The position numbers and the translations under genes are program-made. The notes beneath the pieces are model-generated. The model saw only the letters and a program-made list of their open reading frames with translations, did no database searches and was not told where the DNA came from. Below, one piece after another: positions 1 through 6,677 of a stretch of 23,552 bases of DNA (position 1 is its first letter; each line of letters begins with the position of its first letter). Source of the stretch: BQJD01 sp964350265 (lineage in GTDB: Bacteria; Pseudomonadota; Gammaproteobacteria; Arenicellales; CAJQKF01); NCBI GenBank assembly GCA_964350265.1, contig CAYGJZ010000069.1:1-23552 (forward strand), written 5' to 3'.

Positions 1-101
1 AGGTGTGCATGATCCTGTACTTCCTGTTCTTCCTGCTGATGCCCTGGTACACCTCCCGGGACGCCACCAAACCCGAACCGGACAGGGTGACGGACAAATG
101 A
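1..101 (+). CDS. petB: Cytochrome b of the bc1 complex, 3' end only (partial)
   Basis: Only the last 32 codons are in the window (frame starts at base 3, TGA at 99-101). They encode the tail of the final transmembrane helix (ILYFLFFLLMPWYT) followed by a short polar tail ending KPEPDRVTDK. This hydrophobic helix plus LMPWYT-type ending is typical of the C-terminus of proteobacterial cytochrome b, the di-heme quinol-oxidising subunit of complex III in the inner membrane. Identity rests mainly on the tail and on the directly following cytochrome c1 gene: the stop overlaps the petC start as ATGA (98-101), the usual petABC coupling. Most of the gene lies upstream of the window, so no heme ligands can be checked. 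Confidence 0.85.
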   Translation, partial: VCMILYFLFFLLMPWYTSRDATKPEPDRVTDK

Positions 102-829
102 GAAAAGCGCTGGCCATTTTCCTGTTGATGCTTTCGCCGCTGACCGCCCAGGGTGCCGGTGGCGGCGATGCCAACCTCGACAAGGTGCATGTCGACCTGA
201 CCGACATGGCCTCGTTGCAGCGCGGCGCACGGATCTTCGTCAACTTCTGCCTGTCCTGCCACAGTGCCTCGTACATGCGCTACGAGCGCATGGCCGACGA
301 CCTGGGTATCGCCCGCGACATCGTCGAGCGCGACATGATGTTCGCCAGCGACAAGATCGGCGACCTGATGACCACCACCATGCCGATGGATGATGCCCGG
401 GAATGGTTCGGCACCGCGCCGCCGGACCTGTCGCTGATGGCACGCTCCAAGGGCGCCGACTACCTGTACACCTACATGCGCAGCTTCTACCTGGACGAGT
501 CGACGCCGAGTGGCTGGAACAACACGGTGTTCCCCAACGTCGCCATGCCCCATGCCATGTACGAGTGGCAGGGCAACCAGAAGGCGGTGTTCGTGACCGA
601 CGACGACGGCCGCCGCGAGTTTGAGCGCTTTGAACTGGTCAAGGAAGCCAAGCTGACGCCCGACGAGTACGACGACGCCATGCGTGACCTGGTGAACTTC
701 ATGGTCTACCTGGCCGAGCCGGCGAAACTGAAACGCTACACCATCGGTTTCTGGGTCATCGTCTTCCTGCTGATCATGGTGGGACTGACCTACGGGTTGA
801 AGAAGGAGTTCTGGCGCGACGTGCACTGA
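98..829 (+). CDS. petC: Ubiquinol-cytochrome c reductase, cytochrome c1 subunit
   Basis: This 243-residue protein carries electrons from the Rieske protein to a soluble cytochrome c in the bc1 complex. A Sec signal peptide (residues 1 to about 19, MRKALAIFLLMLSPL core) is followed by the covalent heme site CLSCH at 51-55, the conserved GTAPPDLS at 105-112, and the sequence PNVAMPHA in which Met150 is the probable sixth heme ligand. One C-terminal anchor helix spans about 213-233 and ends in a short cytoplasmic tail (KKEFWRDVH), the normal topology for c1. The ATG at 98 is chosen because it overlaps the cytochrome b stop (ATGA) and gives a proper signal peptide; the open frame upstream to base 5 is the other frame of petB. 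Length and motifs are normal for proteobacterial c1. Confidence 0.97.
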   Translation: MRKALAIFLLMLSPLTAQGAGGGDANLDKVHVDLTDMASLQRGARIFVNFCLSCHSASYMRYERMADDLGIARDIVERDMMFASDKIGDLMTTTMPMDDAREWFGTAPPDLSLMARSKGADYLYTYMRSFYLDESTPSGWNNTVFPNVAMPHAMYEWQGNQKAVFVTDDDGRREFERFELVKEAKLTPDEYDDAMRDLVNFMVYLAEPAKLKRYTIGFWVIVFLLIMVGLTYGLKKEFWRDVH

Positions 830-835
830 CCTTAC

Positions 836-898
836 AGGTCCGAACCGACGTGCAGCGCGGCCGGACCTCCAACCCCGCGCGGGAGTTTCTCGCGCGGG
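836..898 (+). other. Two tandem hairpins between petC and sspA
   Basis: The 88-base gap holds two successive inverted repeats. The first pairs AGGTCCG (836-842) with CGGACCT (862-868), a 7-bp stem with a 19-base loop. The second pairs CCCGCGC (874-880) with GCGCGGG (892-898) and continues inward as GAG-TTT-CTC with a two-G bulge, giving about 10 bp around a 3-base loop. No T-run follows, so a classical rho-independent terminator is not shown; an attenuating or mRNA-stabilising leader of sspA is equally possible. Confidence 0.5.
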
Positions 899-917
899 TC
901 GCCCCGGGGAAAATGAT

Positions 918-1547
918 GTGAGCGGTACTGTCAATCGACGTGGTGTGATGACCCTGTTCTCGGGCAAGGACTGTCCGTACAGCCACGCCGCGAGGATCGT
1001 TCTTCGCGAGAAGGACGTCGAGTGCGAGTACCGCTACCTCGATGGCGCCCGCCAGCTGGAGTCCCTGGCCGAGTTCAACCCCTACACCGAAACGCCCACA
1101 CTGCTCGATCGCGAGGTGGTGCTCTACGACGCCGCGCTGATCTGCGAGTACCTCGACGAGCGACTGCCCCACCCGCCGCTGATGGCGGTGGACCCGGTGG
1201 GTCGTTCGCGCATTCGGCTGCTGATCCATCGCCTGCGCCGGGACTGGATCGACCCGGTGAAGAAGCTGGCCGGCCGCAACGACCGGTTGTCGGCGACCAA
1301 CCGCACCTTGATTCGCGACGGCCTGATCTCCATTTCCCCGGTATTCCGCGAACAGGCCTACCTGATCGGGGACGACTACACCATGGCCGACGCCTTCATG
1401 GCGCCGCTTCTCTGGCGGCTCGAGGCGCTGGAAATCAAGCTGCCGCGGCCGGCGGCACCCCTGCGGCAGTACGCCGACCGACTGTTCGAGCGACCCGCCT
1501 TCGCCGAAAGCCTGACCGAGGCCGAGTCCGCGTTGCGCCAGGGTTGA
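918..1547 (+). CDS. sspA: Stringent starvation protein A, RNA polymerase-associated GST-fold protein
   Basis: This 209-residue protein has an N-terminal thioredoxin-like domain and a C-terminal helical GST domain. In E. coli, SspA binds RNA polymerase during stationary phase and lowers H-NS levels, and a surface PHP motif at residues 84-86 is needed. Here P84-H85-P86 falls at the same numbers (ERLPHPPLM). The start 'NRRGVMTLFSG' matches the family opening NRRSVMTLFSG. Other conserved parts are FNPYTETPTLLDRE and YLIGDDYTMADAF. A GTG at 918 is taken as start because it keeps the NRR segment; GTG 945 or ATG 948 would cut it off, and the ATGs at 913/916 are out of frame. Unusually, the position of the GST active residue reads CPYS (19-22) rather than the IYS seen in E. 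coli. petC-sspA-sspB order is common in Gammaproteobacteria. Confidence 0.95.
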   Translation: MSGTVNRRGVMTLFSGKDCPYSHAARIVLREKDVECEYRYLDGARQLESLAEFNPYTETPTLLDREVVLYDAALICEYLDERLPHPPLMAVDPVGRSRIRLLIHRLRRDWIDPVKKLAGRNDRLSATNRTLIRDGLISISPVFREQAYLIGDDYTMADAFMAPLLWRLEALEIKLPRPAAPLRQYADRLFERPAFAESLTEAESALRQG

Positions 1548-1589
1548 TCCGCCGGCGCTGTGTGCCGCACCAACGATGGATGCAATGCC

Positions 1590-2030
1590 TTGACTGACGA
1601 ACACGACAACACGCCCTCCAAGCGCCCGTACATGCTGCGTGCCATCTGGCAGTGGTGCATGGATGCCGGCTTCACCCCGCAGATCCTGGTGCAGGCCGGC
1701 TATCCCGGCGTGCAGGTGCCCACCGAGTACGTCAAGGACGGTGCCATCGTGCTCAACATCCACGACCGCGCGGTGCGCGAGCTTGTGATGGACAATGACG
1801 CGGTGTCGTTCTCGGCCCGCTTTGGCGGACAGCCGCGACGGCTGTACGTGCCCACCGAGGCCATCGTCGCCGTGTATGCACGGGAGAACGGCCAGGGGTT
1901 GTTCTTCGAGGTGCCCGGTCCGGAGGAGGCCGTTCCCGGCGGCGACGAGCCCGCCGGCGATGGCGAAACCGGTACCGACGACGCGCCCGACACGCCGTCC
2001 CGCGGCCGACCCAACCTGCGCCTGGTCTGA
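1590..2030 (+). CDS. sspB: ClpXP protease specificity-enhancing factor SspB
   Basis: SspB dimers tether ssrA-tagged and some other proteins to ClpX for degradation in the cytoplasm. The folded domain (about residues 8-105) carries RPYMLRAIWQWCMDAGFTPQ, VLNIHDRAV, and FSARFGG, all typical of the family. An acidic, Pro/Gly-rich flexible linker (about 105-137) follows, and the protein ends in GRPNLRLV, matching the ClpX-binding tail of E. coli SspB (GRPxLRVVK). The TTG at 1590 is chosen because it leaves the usual short lead before 'KRPYMLRA' with a weak GGA upstream. GTG at 1560 (10 residues longer) and ATG at 1632 (which would remove conserved RPY) are alternatives; the start is therefore uncertain. 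The gene lies 42 bases after sspA and only 15 before hslV. Confidence 0.94.
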   Translation: MTDEHDNTPSKRPYMLRAIWQWCMDAGFTPQILVQAGYPGVQVPTEYVKDGAIVLNIHDRAVRELVMDNDAVSFSARFGGQPRRLYVPTEAIVAVYARENGQGLFFEVPGPEEAVPGGDEPAGDGETGTDDAPDTPSRGRPNLRLV

Positions 2031-2045
2031 GCAAGGAGCCGAATC

Positions 2046-2591
2046 ATGTCCAGTGAAATGCACGGAACCACGATTCTCGCCGTGCGCCGCGGCCATACCG
2101 TGGTCATCGGCGGCGACGGCCAGGTATCCATGGGCGATACCGTCATGAAGGGCAATGCGCGCAAGGTGCGCAGGCTTTACCGCGAGCGCGTGCTGGCCGG
2201 CTTCGCCGGCGGCACTGCCGATGCCTTTACCCTGTTCGAGCGATTTGAATCGAAACTGGAAAAGCACCAGGGACACCTCGTGCGCAGCGCGGTGGAACTG
2301 GCCAAGGACTGGCGCACCGACCGCATGCTGCGTCGGCTGGAGGCATTGCTGGTGGTGGCCGATGCCAGCGATACCCTGGTGATCAGCGGCAACGGCGACG
2401 TGATCGAGCCGGAAGAGGGCGTCATGGCCATCGGCTCCGGCGGCAACTTCGCCAAGGCGGCGGCACTGGCGCTGGTGCGCAACAGCGACATGGAGGCGCG
2501 AGCCATCGTCGAGGCCAGCCTCGGCATCGCCTCGGAGATCTGCGTCTACACCAACGCCAACCTGACCATCGAGCAGCTCGACGCCGCTTGA
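2046..2591 (+). CDS. hslV: ATP-dependent protease HslV (ClpQ), peptidase subunit
   Basis: HslV forms a double hexameric ring of proteasome-beta fold subunits and degrades proteins unfolded by HslU. The protein has 181 residues. The segment MHGTTILAVRRG places the catalytic threonine at residue 8, so a seven-residue propeptide is removed, as in other HslV with an 'M..MHGTTI' start. GGDGQVSMGDTVMKGNARKVRR and FAGGTADAFTLFERFE are hallmark sequences; GSGGNFAKAAA and EASLGIASEICVYTN follow near the C-terminus. The start ATG has a strong AAGGAG at 2034-2039, which favours it over the ATG at 2058. It is 15 bases after sspB and 97 before hslU. Confidence 0.97.
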   Translation: MSSEMHGTTILAVRRGHTVVIGGDGQVSMGDTVMKGNARKVRRLYRERVLAGFAGGTADAFTLFERFESKLEKHQGHLVRSAVELAKDWRTDRMLRRLEALLVVADASDTLVISGNGDVIEPEEGVMAIGSGGNFAKAAALALVRNSDMEARAIVEASLGIASEICVYTNANLTIEQLDAA

Positions 2592-2623
2592 AAAGCGCCC
2601 CCCTTCGCACCACATGAGATGAT

Positions 2624-2651
2624 CGGCGGTGCACCATCCCGCGCACCGCCG
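2624..2651 (+). repeat. Perfect 9-bp inverted repeat in the hslV-hslU gap
   Basis: CGGCGGTGC (2624-2632) and GCACCGCCG (2643-2651) are exact reverse complements separated by ten bases. The hairpin sits 37 bases before the hslU ATG. No T-run follows, so it is more likely an mRNA-stabilising or partial attenuation element than a terminator. The function is inferred; the structure is read directly. Confidence 0.6.
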
Positions 2652-2688
2652 AACCCCCTGAGCATCCACGCTGGAGACTTCCTCACCC

Positions 2689-4014
2689 ATGTCGGAAATG
2701 ACTCCCCGGGAAATCGTCGAGGAACTCGACAAGCACATCATCGGCCAGGCCCCGGCCAAGCGCGCGGTGGCGGTGGCCCTGCGCAACCGCTGGCGTCGCT
2801 CGCAGATCGCTGATCCCGCCCTGCGCGAGGAGATCACGCCGAAGAACATCCTCATGATCGGCCCCACCGGGGTGGGCAAGACGGAGATCGCGCGGCGCCT
2901 GGCAAAGCTGGCGCGGGCGCCGTTCATCAAGGTCGAGGCGACCAAGTTCACCGAGGTCGGCTATGTCGGGCGCGAAGTGGATTCCATCATCCGCGACCTG
3001 GCCGACATGGCGGTGAAGATGACCCGCGAAGAGGAGATTCGCAAGGTGCAGCCGCGGGCCGAGGATGCCGCCGAGGAGCGCGTGCTGGACCTGTTGCTGC
3101 CCCGTGCCCGCGAGGCCGGTGACGAGGACGCCGGAAGCGCCGCCCGGCAGCGCTTTCGCAAGCTGCTGCGCGAAGGCAAGCTGGACGACAAGGAGGTGGA
3201 GATCGAGGTGGCCGCCCACGGCGGCGTCGAGATCATGGGCCCGCCGGGCATGGAGGAGATGACCTCGCAGTTGCAGAGCATGTTCCAGAACCTCGGTTCG
3301 CAGCGCAAGAAGGCGCGCACGGTGAAGGTGGCCCAGGCGCTGAAACTGCTCACCGAGGAAGAGGCCGGCAAGCTGGTCAACGAAGAGGACATCAAGGTCC
3401 GCGCCATGGCGCGGGTGGAGAACGACGGCATCGTCTTCCTGGACGAAGTGGACAAGATCGTCAGCCGTGGCGAGGCCGGCCGGTCCGGTGCCGACGTCTC
3501 CCGCGAGGGCGTGCAGCGCGATTTGCTGCCGCTGGTGGAGGGCGCCACCGTGAGCACCAAGTACGGCATGGTGCGTACCGACTACATCCTGTTCATCGCC
3601 TCCGGCGCCTTCCAGCTCAGCCGGCCGTCGGACCTGATCCCCGAGCTGCAGGGCCGGCTGCCGATCCGCGTCGAGCTCGACGCCCTTGGCGTCGAGGACT
3701 TCGTGCGCATCCTCGGCGAGCCGGACGGTTCGCTGACCGAGCAGTACACCGCCCTGCTGGCCACCGAGGACGTGGCCATCGAGTTCACCGGGGACGGCCT
3801 GCGGCGCATCGCCGAGTATGCCTGGCGGGTCAACGAGCGAACCGAGAACATCGGTGCGCGCCGACTGCACACCATGCTCGAGCGACTGTTGGAGAACATC
3901 TCCTTCGAGGCCACCGACATGACTGGCGGCACCCTCAAGGTGGATGCCGACTACGTCGACAGCCAGCTTGCCGACGTGGCCGGCGACGAGGATCTCTCCC
4001 GCTACATCCTGTAG
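2689..4014 (+). CDS. hslU: ATP-dependent protease ATPase subunit HslU (ClpY)
   Basis: This 441-residue AAA+ unfoldase threads substrates into HslV. Visible motifs: the N-terminal MTPREIVEELDKHIIGQ, Walker A GPTGVGKT (58-65), the pore loop GYVGRE (91-96, the same position as in E. coli), Walker B with IVFLDEVDKI near residue 250, the box VSREGVQRDLLPLVEG, and GARRLHTMLERLLE with the arginine finger region near residue 390. The intermediate I-domain lies roughly between residues 110 and 235 and is rich in charged residues. The C-terminus DLSRYIL is the tail that docks between HslV subunits. Length matches E. coli HslU (443). The gene is 97 bases after hslV, separated by a hairpin. No anomaly was seen. 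Confidence 0.98.
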   Translation: MSEMTPREIVEELDKHIIGQAPAKRAVAVALRNRWRRSQIADPALREEITPKNILMIGPTGVGKTEIARRLAKLARAPFIKVEATKFTEVGYVGREVDSIIRDLADMAVKMTREEEIRKVQPRAEDAAEERVLDLLLPRAREAGDEDAGSAARQRFRKLLREGKLDDKEVEIEVAAHGGVEIMGPPGMEEMTSQLQSMFQNLGSQRKKARTVKVAQALKLLTEEEAGKLVNEEDIKVRAMARVENDGIVFLDEVDKIVSRGEAGRSGADVSREGVQRDLLPLVEGATVSTKYGMVRTDYILFIASGAFQLSRPSDLIPELQGRLPIRVELDALGVEDFVRILGEPDGSLTEQYTALLATEDVAIEFTGDGLRRIAEYAWRVNERTENIGARRLHTMLERLLENISFEATDMTGGTLKVDADYVDSQLADVAGDEDLSRYIL

Positions 4015-4054
4015 GCGAAACCTCCCGGCGCTGTCCCCTGGGCGGCGCCGACCG

Positions 4055-4075
4055 TATACTGGACGCAACGTCCAG
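4055..4075 (+). promoter_or_regulatory. Possible xni promoter with palindrome at the start site
   Basis: TATACT (4055-4060) is a good -10 hexamer 50 bases before the xni ATG. It runs directly into a perfect 7-bp inverted repeat, CTGGACG (4059-4065) / CGTCCAG (4069-4075), with a CAA loop centred where transcription would begin. No convincing -35 lies 16-18 bases upstream. The position suggests an operator or a 5' hairpin; both are inferred. Confidence 0.35.
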
Positions 4076-4109
4076 GCGCGGCGCACCGTCCGTCGCGTGG
4101 AGTTTCGCC

Positions 4110-4886
4110 ATGCATGTCGTGATCATCGATGGGCTGAACCTGATCCGCCGGGTGCACGGGGCCGTGCAATCGACCCCGGTGGATCCGCTCGACGTGGATC
4201 GGCTGCTGACCTCCTGCCGTGCATCGATGGTCCGGCTGCTGCGACGGGATGCCTTCAGCCACGCCGCCTGCGTGATGGACGCGCCGCCGCCGTCCTGGCG
4301 TCACCACCGCTTCCCCGCCTACAAGGCCGAGCGTCCGCCGATGCCCGATGCCCTGCGCGATGCCCTGCCCACGGTGCTGGCCGCCTTCGAGGATCTCGGC
4401 GTGCACGCCATCGAGAAGGCTGGCTACGAGGCCGACGACGTCATCGCCACCATGGCCCTGCGCGTGGTCGAAGCCGGTACCCGGGTCACCATAGCCTCCA
4501 CCGACAAGAGCTTCTGCCAGCTCCTGCGCGAGGGCCTGTCGGTATTCGACCACTTTTCCAACCGGGACCGGGATGCCGCCTGGGTGGCCCAGCGCTTCGA
4601 AGTCGAGCCGGACAGGCTCGCCACCTTGTTCGCACTGACCGGGAATACCTCGGTGGGGGTGCCCGGGGTACGCTCGGTGGGGCTGCGTACTGCCGCCCAG
4701 TTGATCAAGGCCCATGGCGACCTGGAACACATCCTCGAAGCGGCGCGCACCATGGAAGGGCATGTCGGCTCGCGCCTGCGTGCCGACCGCGAGGCGGCGC
4801 TGGAAGCCTACGAGCTGCTGTCGTTGAAGACGGACGTCGAACTGGGCGTCAACCTGCGGGACTTCCGACTGGCCCAGCCCGCCTAG
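4110..4886 (+). CDS. xni: Flap endonuclease Xni-like (ExoIX, 5'-3' exonuclease fold)
   Basis: This 258-residue protein matches the stand-alone 5'-nuclease family related to the DNA polymerase I N-terminal domain. Conserved parts: IIDGLNLIRRVH (6-17) with the first metal-binding Asp, WRHHRFPAYKAERPPMP with the substrate-binding arch region, YEADDVIATMA with the acidic metal cluster, and STDKSFCQLL, which corresponds to STDKGYCQLL in E. coli Xni. The helix-hairpin-helix NTSVGVPGVRSVG lacks the Asp found at this spot in PolA-type enzymes, as E. coli Xni does, which argues for Xni rather than a PolA fragment. The likely role is flap or branched-DNA processing in repair. It ends in the CTAG that also contains the stop of the convergent Nudix gene. 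Confidence 0.88.
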   Translation: MHVVIIDGLNLIRRVHGAVQSTPVDPLDVDRLLTSCRASMVRLLRRDAFSHAACVMDAPPPSWRHHRFPAYKAERPPMPDALRDALPTVLAAFEDLGVHAIEKAGYEADDVIATMALRVVEAGTRVTIASTDKSFCQLLREGLSVFDHFSNRDRDAAWVAQRFEVEPDRLATLFALTGNTSVGVPGVRSVGLRTAAQLIKAHGDLEHILEAARTMEGHVGSRLRADREAALEAYELLSLKTDVELGVNLRDFRLAQPA

Positions 4887-5395
4887 CGGTGACTTGCCGA
4901 GACGCTGGAAAACAGCGTGCGCAACAGCCAGTGCATTTCCGGGAATCGCCAGGGCGTGGTCACCGGCGCGCCGTCCGGGGTGGTCATGGTGACCGGGTTC
5001 ACCACCAGCACCCGCGACACCTCGACGCGGTCGGTGGGTGCCAGCCTGTGCGGTTCCACCGGGCCGTTCACCGGGGTGCAGAAGAAGAACAGTACCCGGC
5101 CGTCTTCCAGCGACAGGGCGATTTCGCCGACCTCCACCGCGAGACCGGTTTCCTCGCGGGTCTCCCGGGCTGCCGTCTGCGCCGCGGACTCGCCGTCAAG
5201 GTGACGGCCGGCGGGCAGTTGCAGGCGGTTGATCAGGCGGTTGATGCCCATGACGAAGCCGTCCGGCGTCACCACCAGGCAGCCGGCCGCCTCGATGTCG
5301 TCGGGGTTGTTCCCGTCGCCGGCTGCCAAGCCGGCCGCGCAGCAGGCGGTGGCAAGGCAGGCGGCGAGCAGTGCGCGCGCCGCGCGTCTAGCCAT
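4883..5395 (-). CDS. Exported Nudix hydrolase
   Basis: The 170-residue protein begins with a Sec-type signal sequence (MARRAARALLAACLATACCAAGLA, written here in two parts: charged MARRAAR, then a hydrophobic Ala/Leu/Cys core to about residue 25). A LAAC at 10-13 resembles a lipobox but lies too early in the hydrophobic core to be convincing. The mature part holds a full Nudix box, G-x5-E-x7-RE-T-REE-TGL (GRHLDGE, then RETREETGL), at about residues 63-85; Nudix enzymes hydrolyse nucleoside diphosphates linked to other groups. Export of a Nudix enzyme is uncommon and its substrate cannot be read from sequence. The ATG at 5395 overlaps the stop of the upstream secreted-protein gene by 8 bases and lacks a clear ribosome site, so translational coupling is likely. 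Its stop shares CTAG with xni. Confidence 0.85.
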   Translation of the reverse strand: MARRAARALLAACLATACCAAGLAAGDGNNPDDIEAAGCLVVTPDGFVMGINRLINRLQLPAGRHLDGESAAQTAARETREETGLAVEVGEIALSLEDGRVLFFFCTPVNGPVEPHRLAPTDRVEVSRVLVVNPVTMTTPDGAPVTTPWRFPEMHWLLRTLFSSVSASHR

Positions 5396-6035
5396 CGACG
5401 CGGGTCAGTGTCGCGGTGATCTCGCGCAGGGGCTCGCCGTCGCGGATGCGGTTGAACTTCAGCGCCATGCCGCCGTCCACCAGCGTGCGGTTGTAGGTCT
5501 GCATCTCGTAGCCGCCTTCCTCGTTGATGATCAGGGCATTGACCACCAGGGTGTCGCCGACGAAGTGGGCCCACACGTAGGGATCGCCCTTTATCGGGTC
5601 CAGCGGCTCGCGGCCGCCGAACAGGTTGGCCTTCATCGCCGAGCGGTAGATGTGTTCGCGGTCGCTGGGGAAGAAGTCGATGGTGTAGGACTTGGTCTTC
5701 TGTTCACCGTCGGTGCGCAAGGTGGTGGTCACCCAGGTCACCTGGAAGCCGTCGCGGATCGGCGCGATGGTCACCGACAGGTCGCGGCGGATCTCCTTGT
5801 CGTTGTCGGCAACGGTGACCTCGCCGGTGAAGGTGCCGAAGAAGCGTTCGTACTCCTGTGCCAGTGCCGGGCCGGCGACGAAGGTGAGCGTCATCGCGAG
5901 CAGCATGGCCAATGGCAGGGCCAGCTTGATGGCCGGCCTTGGGCGAAGGGCGCCGGCGGCCTTCGAGGTCGGGGCAGGGGCGGGCAAGGTGGCAGGTTCC
6001 TTGTCTCGCCGCGAGATCGGCGTATCGGTCAGCAT
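5388..6035 (-). CDS. Secreted protein of unknown function, beta-rich
   Basis: I do not recognise the family. The 215-residue product has a long polar, basic N-terminal lead (about 36 residues) before a hydrophobic stretch (ALPLAMLLAMTLTFVAG) and a clean signal peptidase site ALA|QE at 59/60. The mature 156 residues alternate hydrophobic and polar residues (FFGTFTGEVTVAD, VTIAPIRDGFQVTWVTT, GDTLVVNALIINEEGGYEMQTYNRTL), as in a calycin or other small beta-barrel; this fold is a guess. ATG 6035 is supported by GGGAGGT just upstream, so the long lead seems real. It lies 43 bases after the rhomboid gene and overlaps the exported Nudix gene, suggesting co-expression with both. Confidence 0.75.
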   Translation of the reverse strand: MLTDTPISRRDKEPATLPAPAPTSKAAGALRPRPAIKLALPLAMLLAMTLTFVAGPALAQEYERFFGTFTGEVTVADNDKEIRRDLSVTIAPIRDGFQVTWVTTTLRTDGEQKTKSYTIDFFPSDREHIYRSAMKANLFGGREPLDPIKGDPYVWAHFVGDTLVVNALIINEEGGYEMQTYNRTLVDGGMALKFNRIRDGEPLREITATLTRVDG

Positions 6036-6078
6036 GGTCCACCTCCCGGGTATTGGTCGTACCGTGGAAGGATCTATT

Positions 6079-6675
6079 CTAGATGATTTTCCAGCGGGTT
6101 TTCGCCGCCACCAGGCCGATCAGCGCACCGCATGCGAGCCCCGCGGTATGCGCGTAGTTGGCGATGTGGATGCCGGCCAGTTCCAGCAGCCCGGACCAGC
6201 AGACCACGAACCAGACCATGACCATGGTTACCAGCGAGGGATTCAGGCGAACGCTGAAGGCAGGATTGAAACGGCCCTGCATCCACAGGTAGCCGAGCAG
6301 GGCGAAGATGACCCCGGACATGCCGCCGAACAGCGGGCCGGTGGCATGGAACTCGGCCAGGTTGGAGACCACGCCGGTGACCACCACCAGCACCACCAGC
6401 ACCAGCGGGCCGCGCGAGAACTCGATGGCGCCGCCGAGCTGCCACAGCCAGAGCATGTTCAGCATCACGTGCAGGATGCCGAAGTGGATGAGCACCGGGG
6501 TCAGCAGGCGCCAGACCTGCCCGGCGGCGACTTCCGGCAGGCCGGCATGCAGGAAGTTGGTGATCAACAGCGGCCGCAGCGCGTCGAAATGGTCGCCGAA
6601 GCGGGTGTACAGGGCCACCAGCACGCACAGCGCGACCAGGGCATAGGTGGTGAGGGGGTGACGTCCGCGCAGCAT
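6079..6675 (-). CDS. Rhomboid family intramembrane serine protease
   Basis: This 198-residue integral membrane protease has the minimal six-helix rhomboid core without the cytoplasmic N-domain of E. coli GlpG. The catalytic dyad is visible: Ser120 in GGMSGVIFAL and His176 in NYAHTAGLACG. The L1/helix 2 signatures WRLLTP (55-60) and HxxxN (H69, N73: HVMLNM) are also present. Rhomboids cleave transmembrane segments of other membrane proteins in the inner membrane; the substrate here is unknown. The gene starts 2 bases after the stop of the upstream two-TM protein, so the two are very probably cotranslated. That neighbour, with its two helices, is a possible substrate or partner, but this is only contextual. 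Confidence 0.93.
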   Translation of the reverse strand: MLRGRHPLTTYALVALCVLVALYTRFGDHFDALRPLLITNFLHAGLPEVAAGQVWRLLTPVLIHFGILHVMLNMLWLWQLGGAIEFSRGPLVLVVLVVVTGVVSNLAEFHATGPLFGGMSGVIFALLGYLWMQGRFNPAFSVRLNPSLVTMVMVWFVVCWSGLLELAGIHIANYAHTAGLACGALIGLVAAKTRWKII

Positions 6676-6677
6676 GG

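Noticed and set aside
5..97. A 31-codon N-terminal extension of cytochrome c1
   Set aside because: It is the wrong frame of petB; the ATG at 98 gives a proper signal peptide.
774..2951. A 725-codon open frame on the minus strand under sspA, sspB and hslV
   Set aside because: It is opposite four well-supported genes and its translation has no domain sequence; long antisense frames are normal at this GC content.
4026..4050. CGGCGC...GCGCCG as an hslU terminator
   Set aside because: Only 6 bp with a 13-base loop and no T-run; too weak in this GC-rich sequence.
5357..5395. Lipobox LAAC making the Nudix protein a lipoprotein
   Set aside because: The Cys is at residue 13 after too short a hydrophobic core; a cleaved or uncleaved Sec signal is more likely.
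6075..6084. TATTCT / TAGAAT hexamers as a promoter between the rhomboid and secreted-protein genes
   Set aside because: They overlap the rhomboid stop codon and have no -35 partner; ATCTA/TAGAT here is a short palindrome that chance can explain.
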